Shown: positions 35,287-45,866 of the stretch, in pieces
Layout: each line of letters starts with the position of its first letter
Position numbering within the stretch: position 1 is the stretch's first letter
NCBI GenBank assembly: GCA_031286615.1
Contig: JAITUA010000007.1
Location: 124,001-188,000, forward strand
Origin: Chryseobacterium sp.
GTDB taxonomy: Bacteria; Bacteroidota; Bacteroidia; Flavobacteriales; Weeksellaceae
Reading direction: 5' to 3'
Length of the DNA stretch: 64,000 nucleotides
Notes under the pieces: generated by a model
Databases searched by the model: none
The model's input: the letters and a program-made list of their open reading frames with translations, nothing else
Told to the model about the DNA's origin: nothing
Translations under genes and position numbers: made by a program

Positions 35287-36201
35287 ATGTCTAAAAAATC
35301 TCAGCCAAAATCAGATTTTGTTTCGCAGTTAACTTTTGATGAAGTGTTGCAGCAGGTGGAATTTGATCTTAGAATCAAGGAATTTGTGGTGATGGAAATC
35401 GGCAAAGCTGATTATATAATACAACCGAATACTCCCTACCGCTCAGATTATTTCTGCATTTTTATGATACAGAAGGGAGGAGTAACATTCAGATTAGATG
35501 ACAAAAGTTATCAGGTGTCCAAAGGTGATATTGTGTTTTGTCCAATGTTGGAAACTTTTTGGCTGGATGAAATTACGGAAGATTACAACGCTAAATATAT
35601 TTTCTTTTCATTGAATTTTATTTCTGATGCAGGTTTTAATTATAAGTCAAATAATGTGCTGAAAAGCCTTTCATCAGATCCTACCCATATTATCAGGAAT
35701 GAACCGGATGTATACAGAAAACTGAATTTCCATCTCGATGAACTTAAGGTTTTGAATGATAAAGAAAAAGATAATTATTATTTTAATGAAATGATCTGGC
35801 ATCATTTCTCGCTGGTGATCTATGAAATTGATAACTATTTCAAGAAAACAGAAAAACCTCATCAGGTAACCAATAGAGAAGATGAGCTGACGACCAGTTT
35901 TTTTACGCTGGTTCAGAACCATTTCAAAGAAGAACACAACGTTCAGTTCTATGCCGATAAGCTTTTTATCAGTCGAAAATACCTTACGAAAGTCATTAAT
36001 AAGACGGTGTTCAAATCCCCCAGAGATATTATTCATCAGGTTTTAGCAGTAGAAGCAAGATTGCTGCTAAGAAATCCTAACCTGAATATCGCTGATGTAG
36101 CATCACAACTGAAGTTTTCAGATCATGCGTCTTTCAGTAAATTTTTCAAAAAACATGTGGGAAGATCTCCTTTGGAATACAGAAAGGATGATTTGTATTG
36201 A
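35287..36201 (+). CDS. AraC-family transcriptional regulator
   Basis: A 304-residue regulator with an N-terminal cupin-like sensing domain (FIFMIQKGG region, YQVSKGDIVFCPMLETFW) and a C-terminal double helix-turn-helix (VQFYADKLFISRKYLTKVIN, ADVASQLKFSDHASFSKFFK, GRSPLEYRK). It lies about 220 bp upstream of an RND efflux operon on the same strand, which it probably activates. The ATG at 35287 is chosen because the upstream extension is a hydrophobic stretch not seen in the family. Confidence 0.88.
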   Translation: MSKKSQPKSDFVSQLTFDEVLQQVEFDLRIKEFVVMEIGKADYIIQPNTPYRSDYFCIFMIQKGGVTFRLDDKSYQVSKGDIVFCPMLETFWLDEITEDYNAKYIFFSLNFISDAGFNYKSNNVLKSLSSDPTHIIRNEPDVYRKLNFHLDELKVLNDKEKDNYYFNEMIWHHFSLVIYEIDNYFKKTEKPHQVTNREDELTTSFFTLVQNHFKEEHNVQFYADKLFISRKYLTKVINKTVFKSPRDIIHQVLAVEARLLLRNPNLNIADVASQLKFSDHASFSKFFKKHVGRSPLEYRKDDLY

Positions 36202-36419
36202 TAATGAGTAATTTATGATTTTGAGATGTCTTTTAACCAAATTTAAACTATAATTTCGATTAAAAATAACAAATAGTCTCATTTATATTGTCTATGAATG
36301 ATATTTCTCATGTTTTTCAAAATAAGGAGTCTTTTTGACAAAACAAGGAGTTTTTTGAATAATTCTATTCAACTTTTTTCGTTCGATTTTTGTCCGGAAA
36401 ATTTAAAAGGACTATTGTT

Positions 36420-37565
36420 ATGCAAAGATTTTTTATTCAAAAATCAACCCTGCTTTTCCTCTCACTGATCGTTTTGGCGGGATGTAGGAAAGGTGATCAA
36501 AACCAAGGCTATCAGCAGCAGGCACCGGAATTGCCTGTTGCAAAAGTGACTCAGGGAGACGCTTCCGTTTCCAGAGAATATGCAGCATCTATCGAAGGGG
36601 TTTCCAATGTGGAAATCAGACCTCAGGTAACAGGATATTTGAGCAAAATTTATGTAGATGAAGGAGACTTTGTGAAAGCAGGGCAGCCTTTGTTTAAAAT
36701 CGAAGATCAGGTCTTTCGCGAGCAGCTGAAAAGTGCTCAGGCAGCTTTGATCACCGCTCAGGCTACTCTTTCAACCTCTAAAATTGATCTGGACAGGAAA
36801 AAAGAACTGTTCAGAAACAAAATGGTTTCAGAAATTCAGGTGAAAGAGGCTGAAGCTGCTTACAATGGAGCAAGAGGAGCCGTAAGTCAATCTACATCCA
36901 CTATTGAGTCAGCTAAAATCAATCTTAATTTCTCTACCATCAAAGCTCCGGTAAGTGGATTTATCGGGAGATTCAACTATCGTTTGGGGAGTTTGATGAC
37001 ACCGGGGAATCAGGAACCGATTACCCTATTATCAGACATTCATCAGGTATATACGTATTTCAGTTTGAGCGAAAACGATTTTAATAATTTCCAGAAACAA
37101 TATGTAGGAAACAGCATAGATGAAGTGATCAAAAATACTCCTGCCGTATCATTACTTCTTTCCGGCGGTGACCAATATGCTGAAAAAGGGAAGATTGATG
37201 CCGTAGAAGGACAGTTTAATAAAACAACAGGATCTATTACATTAAGAGCAAAATTCAACAATCCGAACAACCTTCTAAGAAGCGGAAATACCGGTAAAAT
37301 TATACTGGATCAGTTCTACAGCAATGTTGTTTTACTTCCTATTGCTTCTACCAGAACCATTCAGGATAAAGTGTTTGTGTTTACCATTCAAGGAGGGAAA
37401 GCTGCAATGCTTCCAATTGAGGTGAATGGAAAAGCCGGCGATAACTTTATTGTAGCCAAAGGACTTAAGGCCGGAGATGAATACATTACCAGTGGTTTTG
37501 ACCGGTTACAGCCTGGAACTCCTGTAGTGGCACAAAAGAAAAATGCTCAACAGAAAAAATCCTAA
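36420..37565 (+). CDS. RND efflux periplasmic adaptor (membrane fusion protein)
   Basis: A 381-residue lipoprotein of the AcrA/MexE type. A signal peptide ends in the lipobox LAGC. It has a beta-barrel/lipoyl start (VSNVEIRPQVTGYLSKIYVD), an alpha-hairpin (LFRNKMVSEIQVKEAEAA), lipoyl return (INFSTIKAPVSGFIGR-like) and a C-terminal barrel. It bridges the inner-membrane pump and outer-membrane channel. A TTG start 30 bases upstream is open but unlikely. It is 9 bp from the pump gene; all three efflux genes form one operon. Confidence 0.92.
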   Translation: MQRFFIQKSTLLFLSLIVLAGCRKGDQNQGYQQQAPELPVAKVTQGDASVSREYAASIEGVSNVEIRPQVTGYLSKIYVDEGDFVKAGQPLFKIEDQVFREQLKSAQAALITAQATLSTSKIDLDRKKELFRNKMVSEIQVKEAEAAYNGARGAVSQSTSTIESAKINLNFSTIKAPVSGFIGRFNYRLGSLMTPGNQEPITLLSDIHQVYTYFSLSENDFNNFQKQYVGNSIDEVIKNTPAVSLLLSGGDQYAEKGKIDAVEGQFNKTTGSITLRAKFNNPNNLLRSGNTGKIILDQFYSNVVLLPIASTRTIQDKVFVFTIQGGKAAMLPIEVNGKAGDNFIVAKGLKAGDEYITSGFDRLQPGTPVVAQKKNAQQKKS

Positions 37566-37574
37566 GAAGAAATC

Positions 37575-40500
37575 ATGTTAAAGAAAATTATAAAAAGACC
37601 CGTACTGGCAACGGTTATTTCCGTATTGCTTGTTATACTGGGGATTGTCGGGATGGTAAGTCTTCCGATTACCAAATTTCCGGACATTGCACCGCCTACC
37701 GTTATGGTAACAGCTGCTTATCCGGGAGCCAATGCTGAAACGATCGCCAGGTCGGTGGCGCCTCCGTTAGAAAATGCCATCAACGGAGTGGAAAATATGG
37801 ATTATATTACTTCTACAGCGAGTAATGACGGAACATTAAGCATTACTGTTATTTTCAAACTGGGAACAGATCCTGATCAGGCTGCGATTAACGTGCAGAA
37901 CAGGGTTGCTCAGGTTACCAATCAGCTTCCTGCAGAAGTAATTCAGGCGGGAATTACCACAGTGAAAAGACAGAACAGTATGATCGCAATGGTTTCCCTG
38001 ACCAGTAAAGATGGAAAGATGGACGATCTTTTCCTTGAAAACTATGCAAAGATCAATATCGTTCCCGAGTTGAAAAGAGTAAAAGGAGTAGGAGATGCCA
38101 TGGTGTATGGAAACAAAGATTACTCTATGCGTATCTGGCTGGACCCAAATAAACTGACTTCATATAACCTTACACCATCCGATGTTTCCCGTGCTATCCA
38201 GACTCAAAACCTGGAAGCTGCACCCGGAAGATTAGGAGAGAGAAGTAAGGAGGTAATGGAATATGTTCTTCGGTACAAAGGAAAATTCACAGAGCCTGAG
38301 CAATATGAAAATATCACCATCAAAGCATTGAATGACGGTTCTGTTTTAAAATTAAAAGATATTGCCAAAGTAGAATTCGGAGCGTACAGTTATACGGTTT
38401 CTTCCAATTATAATAAAAAAGCGTCCGTAACGATGGCGATCTTCCAGATGGCAGGATCTAATGCGAATGAAGTACAGATCGCTCTTCAGGAAAGAATGAA
38501 AGAACTGGAGAAATCTTTCCCTGCCGGAATGGATTATGAAATTCCTTACGCAACAAAAGATGCATTGGATCAGTCTATAGAACAGGTAATTCATACCTTG
38601 ATAGAAGCATTTATCCTGGTATTCATTGTGGTGTATATTTTCCTTCAGGATTTCCGTTCTACTTTGATTCCGGCCATTGCGGTTCCGGTATCTATTGTAG
38701 GAACATTCTTCTTTATGAAGGTTTTCGGATTCTCTATAAATATCCTGACCTTGTTTGCCTTGGTATTGGCAATTGGTATTGTAGTGGATGACGCTATTGT
38801 AGTGGTAGAAGCTGTTCACGCTAAGATGGAACATAAAAAACTGAATCCGAGAGCTGCTACGATGTCGGCAATGAGTGAAATTACAGGAGCGATTGTTTCT
38901 ATCACACTGATCATGTCTGCCGTATTCGTTCCGGTGGCATTTATGAGTGGTTCTACAGGATTATTTTACCAGCAGTTTGCCCTTACATTAGCCATTGCAA
39001 TTGTAATTTCAGCAATCAATGCATTGACATTGAGTCCGGCATTATGTGCTTTATTCTTAAAACAGCACCATCCGGGAACGCATGAAAAAATGAACTTCAA
39101 AGACCGTTTCTTTGCGGGATTCAATGCCAGCTTTAATAAACTGACATTCCGATATGGAAAAGCGGTATTGTTCCTTTTAAAAAGAAAATGGGTGGCCCTG
39201 ATCATCATTGTAGCTTTCGGAGGATTGTTTGCATGGATGTCTATGACAACACCTAAAGGATTTATTCCGGATGAAGACCAGAGTTTCATTATTGTAACAG
39301 CAAACCTTGCTCCGGGAGCATCCAAGGACAGAACTTCAAAAGTAGTTTCCGATACAGAAGACCTATTGATGAAAAACCCTGCTGTGGACAAGGTAATTTC
39401 AGTAGACGGATTAAACCTGTTCAGTGGTTCCATGTCATCTTCTGCAGCTTCTATTTTCGTTAAATTAAAAAAAGGAGGTGAAAGAGGAGCAGTGAATAAC
39501 ATCAATGATATCATCGGACAAACTCAGGGAATGCTTTCCCAGGACAAAAGAGCCAATTTCCTTGTCATCAATACGCCAACGGTAGATGGATTCGGGAATA
39601 CAAGTGGGATGGAGCTTGTGCTTCAGGACCGTACCAATGGAGAGCTTCAGAATTTGGGAAATATCTCTTATGGAATGATGGGAGCTTTGATGCAGAGACC
39701 TGAGGTAGCGGTAGCGTTTACTACTTTCGATGTTACCTACCCTCAGTTTGAAGTGCTTGTAGATGAGGTAAAATCTGCCCAGTTGGGAGTAAATGTTTCT
39801 GATGTATTGGGAGTAATGCAGGGATATTACGGAAGTATTCAGGCTTCGGATTTCAACAGATTCGGGAAATATTACAGAGTTTTGGTACAATCTACTCCGG
39901 AAACAAGACAGGATAAAGAATCCTTAAACGGAATTTTCGTTAAAAATAATTTAGGACAAATGGTTCCTATCAACACGCTGGTGAGTCTGAAGCAGGTAAC
40001 GGGAGCTGAAGTGGTAGACCGTTTCAACCTATTCAACTCATCTAACTTAACTGTAATGGCTGCTCCGGGATACAGTACAGGTCAGGCGATGGCAGCGATT
40101 GAAGAGGTAAGCAAGCAGGTTCTTCCTCCGGGATATACCTACGATTATAAAGGAATGAGCCGTGAAGAAGCGGGCTCAAGTTCACAGTCAGTAATGATTT
40201 TCGGATTGTGTATTGTGTTTGTATTCTTTCTTTTATCTGCTCAGTATGAAAGTTATATCCTTCCATTGGCTGTATTGATCGCTATTCCGGTAGGGCTTTC
40301 AGGAGTATTTGTAGGAATTACATTTGCAGAACTGTCCAATAATATTTATGTACAGATTGCTTTGGTAATGTTGATCGGATTGTTAGCGAAAAATGGTATC
40401 CTGATCGTAGAATTTGCCATACAGAGACGTAGAGCGGGGAAGAGTCTTATTGCATCCGCTGTAGAAGGGGCAAAAGCACGTTTGCGTCCTATTTTGATGA

Positions 40501-40715
40501 CCTCTCTGGCATTTATTACAGGATTACTGCCATTGATCTTTGTGGTAGGGCCCTCAGCGATGGGTAACCATTCTATCGGATATGCGGCCATTTCAGGGAT
40601 GCTTTTCGGAACAATCTTAGGAATTTTTGTGGTTCCGGTTCTTTTCGTGGTGTTCCAGGCTTTGCATGAGAGAATCAACGGAAAGGTAGTAACGGATGCG
40701 GATTGGGAATATTAA
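37575..40715 (+). CDS. RND multidrug efflux pump, HAE1 (AcrB/MexF) family
   Basis: A 1046-residue inner-membrane proton antiporter with the 12-segment HAE1 layout. Typical sequences include the start VLATVISVLLVILGIVGMVS, NVQNRVAQVTNQLPAEV, the proton-relay pair in LVLAIGIVVDDAIVVVE, and GLLAKNGILIVEFA in the second half. It exports hydrophobic drugs and dyes through the adaptor and TolC-like channel. Length and motifs are complete. Confidence 0.95.
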   Translation: MLKKIIKRPVLATVISVLLVILGIVGMVSLPITKFPDIAPPTVMVTAAYPGANAETIARSVAPPLENAINGVENMDYITSTASNDGTLSITVIFKLGTDPDQAAINVQNRVAQVTNQLPAEVIQAGITTVKRQNSMIAMVSLTSKDGKMDDLFLENYAKINIVPELKRVKGVGDAMVYGNKDYSMRIWLDPNKLTSYNLTPSDVSRAIQTQNLEAAPGRLGERSKEVMEYVLRYKGKFTEPEQYENITIKALNDGSVLKLKDIAKVEFGAYSYTVSSNYNKKASVTMAIFQMAGSNANEVQIALQERMKELEKSFPAGMDYEIPYATKDALDQSIEQVIHTLIEAFILVFIVVYIFLQDFRSTLIPAIAVPVSIVGTFFFMKVFGFSINILTLFALVLAIGIVVDDAIVVVEAVHAKMEHKKLNPRAATMSAMSEITGAIVSITLIMSAVFVPVAFMSGSTGLFYQQFALTLAIAIVISAINALTLSPALCALFLKQHHPGTHEKMNFKDRFFAGFNASFNKLTFRYGKAVLFLLKRKWVALIIIVAFGGLFAWMSMTTPKGFIPDEDQSFIIVTANLAPGASKDRTSKVVSDTEDLLMKNPAVDKVISVDGLNLFSGSMSSSAASIFVKLKKGGERGAVNNINDIIGQTQGMLSQDKRANFLVINTPTVDGFGNTSGMELVLQDRTNGELQNLGNISYGMMGALMQRPEVAVAFTTFDVTYPQFEVLVDEVKSAQLGVNVSDVLGVMQGYYGSIQASDFNRFGKYYRVLVQSTPETRQDKESLNGIFVKNNLGQMVPINTLVSLKQVTGAEVVDRFNLFNSSNLTVMAAPGYSTGQAMAAIEEVSKQVLPPGYTYDYKGMSREEAGSSSQSVMIFGLCIVFVFFLLSAQYESYILPLAVLIAIPVGLSGVFVGITFAELSNNIYVQIALVMLIGLLAKNGILIVEFAIQRRRAGKSLIASAVEGAKARLRPILMTSLAFITGLLPLIFVVGPSAMGNHSIGYAAISGMLFGTILGIFVVPVLFVVFQALHERINGKVVTDADWEY

Positions 40716-40732
40716 TTCAAATGATTTTAAAA

Positions 40733-42145
40733 ATGAACATTAAAAATATAGCATATATCGCATTGATCTCAGGGACAGCAATCTCATGTAAAGTTCAGAA
40801 ATATGAACAACCTGAGATAAAAATGCCCGAAGCTTTCAGAAGTGACAGCATTGTTGCAGGACAAGATGAAAATATTGCTAAGATCGGCTACAAAGATTTT
40901 TTTAAAGATCCGGTTCTTGTAGGACTGATCGATAAAGCGATGGTACAGAATAATGATCTTCAGGTCGCTTTAAAGCAGATAGAATTTGCGTCATTGGCTT
41001 ATACTCAAAGCAAATGGGCTAATATTCCGACAATCAGTGCTTCTGCCAACGCGAATATCAACCGCCCTTCAGACAACAGTATGAACGGGATGATGGCCGG
41101 GCAGTTCATGGGAAAAAGGTATATGGAAGATTATACAACTTCCCTTAGTTTTTCATGGGAAGCCGATATCTGGGGGAAGATCAAAGGAAGGAAAGAGCAG
41201 GCTTTGGCAGAATATCTTAAAACGCAGGAAGCAGCAAAGGCGGTAAAAACACAAGTGGTGTCTGCTGTAGTGCAGGGATATTATAACCTGCTGATGCTGG
41301 ATACGCAATTGGAGATTACAAAATCCAATCTGGCATATGCTGAAAATACTTTAAAATTTCTAAACAAACAACAGGAACTGGGATTAACAACGGCTTTGGC
41401 AGTGCAGCAGCAGGAAATTGTGAAAGATCAGATCCTGAAATCAATTCCTGCGATTGAAAGCTCTGTGACAACCCAGGAAAATGCTTTGAGTCTGCTGACG
41501 GGCTCAATGCCTGGGAAAATCGAAAGAAGTGCAAGCCTGAACAATGTACAGTCTCCGGATCATATTGCGGCAGGAGTTCCTTCAGAATTATTAAGCTACA
41601 GGCCGGATATTAAAACGGCTGAACTTGAGGTAAGAAAGAGCGCAGCAGCAATTCATGTTGCCAAAATGAGTATGTATCCGTCATTGAATATTACAGCACA
41701 GGGAGGGGTAAATGCCTTCCAGATCAGTAAATGGTTCAGTGTTCCGGGATCACTTTTCGGAATAGTGGCAGGAGCTGTTGCCCAGCCAATTTTAAACGGA
41801 AAACAGTTGAAAACACAGTATGAACAGTCTAAAGTAGTCGCTGATCAGGCAGAAATTAACTTTAAACAATCTGTTTTAAAAGCAGTTGCTGAAGTTTCTG
41901 ATGCTTTGGTACAAATCCAAAAACTGGAAGAACAGCAGAAAATTGCAGAAGGACTAGCTGTGAAATCAGGTGAGGCAGTGAAGAAAGCTGATCTGTTATT
42001 TAAATATAACTCAGCAACTTATGTAGAGGTAATCATTGCCCAATCCAATAAACTTCAGGCAGAATTGGAACTGGCATCTCTGAAAACCCAGAGACTGAAT
42101 GCTATAACAGCACTTTACCGCTCAGTAGGTGGCGGGTGGCAATAA
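40733..42145 (+). CDS. TolC/OprN-type outer-membrane efflux lipoprotein
   Basis: A 470-residue outer-membrane channel subunit. The lipoprotein signal peptide ends at ISCK. Two TolC-like repeats of long helices follow (VGLIDKAMVQNNDLQVALKQ, RPDIKTAELEVRKSAAAIHV). The start at 40733 gives the clean signal peptide; the longer reading overlaps the pump gene. It is the last gene of the efflux operon, followed by a terminator. Confidence 0.92.
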   Translation: MNIKNIAYIALISGTAISCKVQKYEQPEIKMPEAFRSDSIVAGQDENIAKIGYKDFFKDPVLVGLIDKAMVQNNDLQVALKQIEFASLAYTQSKWANIPTISASANANINRPSDNSMNGMMAGQFMGKRYMEDYTTSLSFSWEADIWGKIKGRKEQALAEYLKTQEAAKAVKTQVVSAVVQGYYNLLMLDTQLEITKSNLAYAENTLKFLNKQQELGLTTALAVQQQEIVKDQILKSIPAIESSVTTQENALSLLTGSMPGKIERSASLNNVQSPDHIAAGVPSELLSYRPDIKTAELEVRKSAAAIHVAKMSMYPSLNITAQGGVNAFQISKWFSVPGSLFGIVAGAVAQPILNGKQLKTQYEQSKVVADQAEINFKQSVLKAVAEVSDALVQIQKLEEQQKIAEGLAVKSGEAVKKADLLFKYNSATYVEVIIAQSNKLQAELELASLKTQRLNAITALYRSVGGGWQ

Positions 42146-42158
42146 AGTAAAATTGAAT

Positions 42159-42190
42159 CTGCTTCGTCTGTAATGATGAAGCAGGTTTTT
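42159..42190 (+). terminator. Intrinsic terminator of the RND operon
   Basis: Arms CTGCTTC and GAAGCAG with a short loop are followed by G and five T. Confidence 0.75.
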
Positions 42191-42204
42191 AATCCATTAT
42201 CATT

Positions 42205-42756
42205 ATGAAGACAAATATACAGGAGGGGATCATTTTAATTCCGGATTTCAGCGGATTTACCGAATTTGTGTTCAATACAAAATTGTATACAGGCGAGTAT
42301 ATTGTAAGACAGTTATTGTCTACACTGATTGATGTGAATGATCAGTATTTTGAAATTTCCGAGATTGAGGGTGATGCCATTTTATTTTACCGTTATGATG
42401 AGAATCCGTCTTATCAGAGCATTTCAAAAATGCTGTGGAAGATGAGAAGCGCCTTCAACAGAAAGATAGAGGAGCTGAGTAAGAGTTTAAGCACTACCAT
42501 TGATCTGGCGCTCAAGTTTATTGTTCATTATGGTTCTTTTTCACAATACAATATTGGGAACTTCAGAAAATTATATGGAAAAACCATTGTGGAAGCGCAT
42601 CAGCTTTTGAAAAACGGATTGGCAGAGCAGCCTTCTTATGCCCTTTTTAGTAATTCTTTTCTGGAAAACAGCAAAAATAAAGAGTCTGATTTTAATAAGG
42701 ATCCGCGCCGTCTGCCTGAAGTAGGCGTTATCCATTATTTTGAAAATTTAAACTAG
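42205..42756 (+). CDS. DUF2652-domain protein
   Basis: A 183-residue cytoplasmic protein starting QEGIILIPDFSGFTEFVFNT and containing SEIEGDAILFYRY, the hallmark of DUF2652, a group related to the adenylate/guanylate cyclase fold. Here the acidic metal-binding pattern DFSGFT / EGDA resembles the cyclase metal sites, but catalytic activity is not established. It stands alone between two terminators. Confidence 0.8.
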   Translation: MKTNIQEGIILIPDFSGFTEFVFNTKLYTGEYIVRQLLSTLIDVNDQYFEISEIEGDAILFYRYDENPSYQSISKMLWKMRSAFNRKIEELSKSLSTTIDLALKFIVHYGSFSQYNIGNFRKLYGKTIVEAHQLLKNGLAEQPSYALFSNSFLENSKNKESDFNKDPRRLPEVGVIHYFENLN

Positions 42757-42802
42757 CATATATTTTTTAATATTATTCCTTGTAAATTTGCTATTGCTAG
42801 CG

Positions 42803-42827
42803 GCCCGGGTGAGATCCGGGCTTTTTT
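42803..42827 (+). terminator. Intrinsic terminator after DUF2652 gene
   Basis: Perfect arms GCCCGG and CCGGGC, 7-base loop, then six T. The rest of 42757..43138 is AT-rich without a gene. Confidence 0.85.
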
Positions 42828-43138
42828 GTTGGTGGAGTTTTTTGGAATTTAATGAAAGAACAATTTATTTCCATCATAAAAGATTCACGCATCAATGACA
42901 AATTAGAAAGTTTTTTCAATAAAATTTAAATTACAGATAAAATATGTTTTTAAGAATATTTATTACGAAAGTGATTTATATTATATTGCTTTATTGAAAA
43001 TTCTCCACTGTTTTTCAAATTATGCTTTTGTTTTTAGTTTATATCTTGCTGGGAATTAAGGATTTATTTTATTTTTTTTACTTTTTGATGTAACAAACTT
43101 GTGAAGATAATGGTCTTATAGAAAAACTATAATTTCAC

Positions 43139-45325
43139 ATGAAAGTAATCTTATTTCCAATAGCAATATTAGCAGGTTCATTTGCAATGGCTCAGCAGGC
43201 TCAGGCCCCGGCAGCAAAGGATACTGTAAAAGGAAATACAAAAGAAATAGAAGCGGTAACTCTGGTCGCCAGAAAGCCGACCGTAGAATCTAAAGTAGAC
43301 AGAACTGTATTTAATGTAGCTAACAGTGCAATTCTGGCAGGAAATACAACATGGGACGTTCTTAGAATGACCCCTTTGGTAAGCATAGATAATAATGATG
43401 ATGTAAAAGCCGAAGGACAGATGGTCACCGTCTACATCAATGATAGAAAATCAGTTTTTACAGGAAAGGAATTAAAGGAATATCTTAAGACTATTCCTGC
43501 TGATAACCTGCTGAAAATTGAAGTAATTACCAGCCCTTCATCTCGTTACGAAACATCAGGTTCTGTAATCAATATTGTCCTGAAAAAGAGAGATGATGAA
43601 GGATTGAAAGGAAGCATTTCCCTGAACAACAGACAAAGTACCAAGAATTCACAATACACGAATTTTAACCTGAATTATCATAAGAAAAAATTTACCCAAA
43701 CCCTTATTGGAAGTTATAATAACGGGACTTATGTGCAGAAAACACAGACCTGGGATAACCGTTTTGAAGGTAATAAGCTTACCCAGTTCAATCTGGAAAA
43801 TGTAATGAGAAATGAAAGTCCTTCCATTTCTTCTACCTCAGAGTTTGAAATCAATGATAAAAATAATTTCGGATTTGTGCTGGAATATTCACAGAACAGA
43901 AATTTACTTTCTGCAGAATCTGACGGGATGACCAGAAAAGACGGTGATCCCGGTGAATCTTTTCATCAAAGCCAGAATAACTGGGGATTCAGCCGAAATT
44001 TAGGAACTAATGCTTTCTATAAATACTATGATAAGGAAAAGAACAGGATTCTGGATATTAATTTGGGTACCAATTATTCAAGCGATAACAATGATAATTT
44101 GATTGACAAACAAATTAATAAGCAGGGGGTGATTACCAATCAGCAGCTGGGAGTTATCAGCACAAACCAAATGCGTAATTATTATCTGAAAATTGATTAC
44201 ACTCATCCTTTTGGTAAAACAGGCGGAACCATGGAAGTAGGAGGAAAAACAGAATTGAACAATCATGTTATTCCTAACAGGCTCTACGGATTCAGTATTG
44301 ATAATGCCACACCGGAATACGCGAATCTTTCCAAGAATGACAGATTTCATTATGAAGATCACCTGAGTTCTTTATATGCCAATTACAGTAAAACATTTTT
44401 TGAAAAACTGGAAACAAGAGTCGGAATCCGTTATGAATACATTGATTATAAAGTAACACAGGATGTAGCGGGTACGGAGAGAAAAGATTCTTATGGAACT
44501 TTTCTTCCGAATCTATTGCTGAAATATAGTTTCTCAGAGAAATTTGATTTGAGCCTTACCTATAACCGAAGCATCTGGAGACCGTGGTATTCTGAATTTA
44601 ATCCTTTTGTAATGCCAGAAATTAACGGAACGTATTCCAGAGGAAATCTTAATCTGAATCCCAACCCGAATGACAGGCTTTATCTGAAATTCGGAATTCT
44701 GAAAAAGTATTTTATTTCTGCAAGATATATGCATACCAATCAGGATTACTGGACTACTTATATAACGGAAAACGGCAGAACAGTTTCATTACCAGGGAAT
44801 TTTGATGGAAAAGTTGAAAAATATTATCTTTTCGCCAACACCAATCAGAACTTCCTGAAAAATAAACTGAATGTGAATGCAGGATTTGGATGGTACTATA
44901 TTAATAATAAGGATTTTAATGAGAAAAATAAGCTGGGTGCCAAAGACTATATCAGTTATTGGGGAGCCTCTGCAAATGTATCTTATACGAATCTGTTCAA
45001 TAAAAACATTAACCTGAGTGCATGGGTGGAACTTGCCAATCAGAACAACGGAAATTCATACGCGAACAATACCAATGTATTTCACAATATTTCAGTCACC
45101 AAAATATTCCCGAAAACTCAAATGGAGTTGAGTATGCAGCTGATGAATATTTTTAAAAGACCGTATGGAGATAACACAACTTACAGTCAGGATGGGACTT
45201 TCAGAGAGTATTCAAAATGGGATTGGTACGGAGTTTCTCTTACGTTTGTGAAACGTTTCGGAAACCAGAAGGTAAAAGAAAATACCAAAACAGATGTAGA
45301 GAAAAACGCTGGCGGAGGAAAGTAA
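43139..45325 (+). CDS. Outer-membrane beta-barrel family protein (TonB-receptor-like)
   Basis: A 728-residue outer-membrane protein: signal peptide (ILFPIAILAGSFAMAQ), a plug-like region (DRTVFNVANSAILAGNTTWD, VITSPSSRYETSGSVINIVL) and a long barrel of alternating strands (OMP_b-brl_3 type, PF14905). No CarboxypepD-like repeat precedes the plug, so it is shorter than many family members. It probably imports or senses a small ligand; the partner is unknown. A hairpin with T-run follows the gene. Confidence 0.85.
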   Translation: MKVILFPIAILAGSFAMAQQAQAPAAKDTVKGNTKEIEAVTLVARKPTVESKVDRTVFNVANSAILAGNTTWDVLRMTPLVSIDNNDDVKAEGQMVTVYINDRKSVFTGKELKEYLKTIPADNLLKIEVITSPSSRYETSGSVINIVLKKRDDEGLKGSISLNNRQSTKNSQYTNFNLNYHKKKFTQTLIGSYNNGTYVQKTQTWDNRFEGNKLTQFNLENVMRNESPSISSTSEFEINDKNNFGFVLEYSQNRNLLSAESDGMTRKDGDPGESFHQSQNNWGFSRNLGTNAFYKYYDKEKNRILDINLGTNYSSDNNDNLIDKQINKQGVITNQQLGVISTNQMRNYYLKIDYTHPFGKTGGTMEVGGKTELNNHVIPNRLYGFSIDNATPEYANLSKNDRFHYEDHLSSLYANYSKTFFEKLETRVGIRYEYIDYKVTQDVAGTERKDSYGTFLPNLLLKYSFSEKFDLSLTYNRSIWRPWYSEFNPFVMPEINGTYSRGNLNLNPNPNDRLYLKFGILKKYFISARYMHTNQDYWTTYITENGRTVSLPGNFDGKVEKYYLFANTNQNFLKNKLNVNAGFGWYYINNKDFNEKNKLGAKDYISYWGASANVSYTNLFNKNINLSAWVELANQNNGNSYANNTNVFHNISVTKIFPKTQMELSMQLMNIFKRPYGDNTTYSQDGTFREYSKWDWYGVSLTFVKRFGNQKVKENTKTDVEKNAGGGK

Positions 45326-45353
45326 TTCAAAATTTGGTAGATAAAAATAAAAG

Positions 45354-45384
45354 CAGGTTTCCAATTGGGAATCTGTTTTTATTT
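45354..45384 (+). terminator. Terminator after the barrel protein gene
   Basis: Arms CAGGTTTCCA and TGGGAATCTG, allowing G-U pairs, followed by T-rich sequence. Confidence 0.65.
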
Positions 45385-45785
45385 TCCTAAAATATTTATG
45401 CTAAAGCAAAAAATCTACACTAAAGTTTTGAACCATTAAGAGTATATTAAGTTGTTAAGATTATTAAGAGAATGTCTAAAGATATTTATCAGATGCAAAG
45501 CTTTATTCAAATTTATTTGAATCTTAATTTTCCTTCATCACTTAAAAATTCTTAATGGTTTGAAAAGTTTTTGGAGATTGAATATTTGAGCATATCTAAA
45601 ATTTTTATTTTTAACGCAAAGTTTTAATCTGAGATACTTTTGAATATAAGGGTGCAAAGATGAAATCAATCCTATTGATTCTTTCTAAGCATTCGCATTA
45701 TCTATTCGCTTCATCTGCGATTTATCGCTTCACTTTGCTTCCTGAGATAATAGATCGGATTCAATAATCTTTGCGTTTAAATAAA
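45385..45785. repeat. Intergenic with dispersed repeat copy
   Basis: No gene. About 45690..45786 (TCGCTTCATCTGCGA ... TTTGCGTTTAAATAAAT) resembles 61012..61098. It appears to be a dispersed non-coding repeat. Confidence 0.6.
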
Positions 45786-45814
45786 TAAAAAACAGGTCCC
45801 AGTTGGAACCTGTT
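45786..45814 (-). terminator. Terminator of the beta-glucosidase gene
   Basis: Arms AAACAGGT and ACCTGTTT with a T-run on the minus strand, 53 bp after the gene's stop. Confidence 0.7.
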
Positions 45815-45866
45815 TGCATTCTATCAAATAATTATAAATAGAGTTTATACTCTTAACTCTCAATTT

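Noticed and set aside
42803-42821. Protein-binding palindrome GCCCGG/CCGGGC
   Set aside because: Position after a stop codon and the T-run make it an intrinsic terminator.
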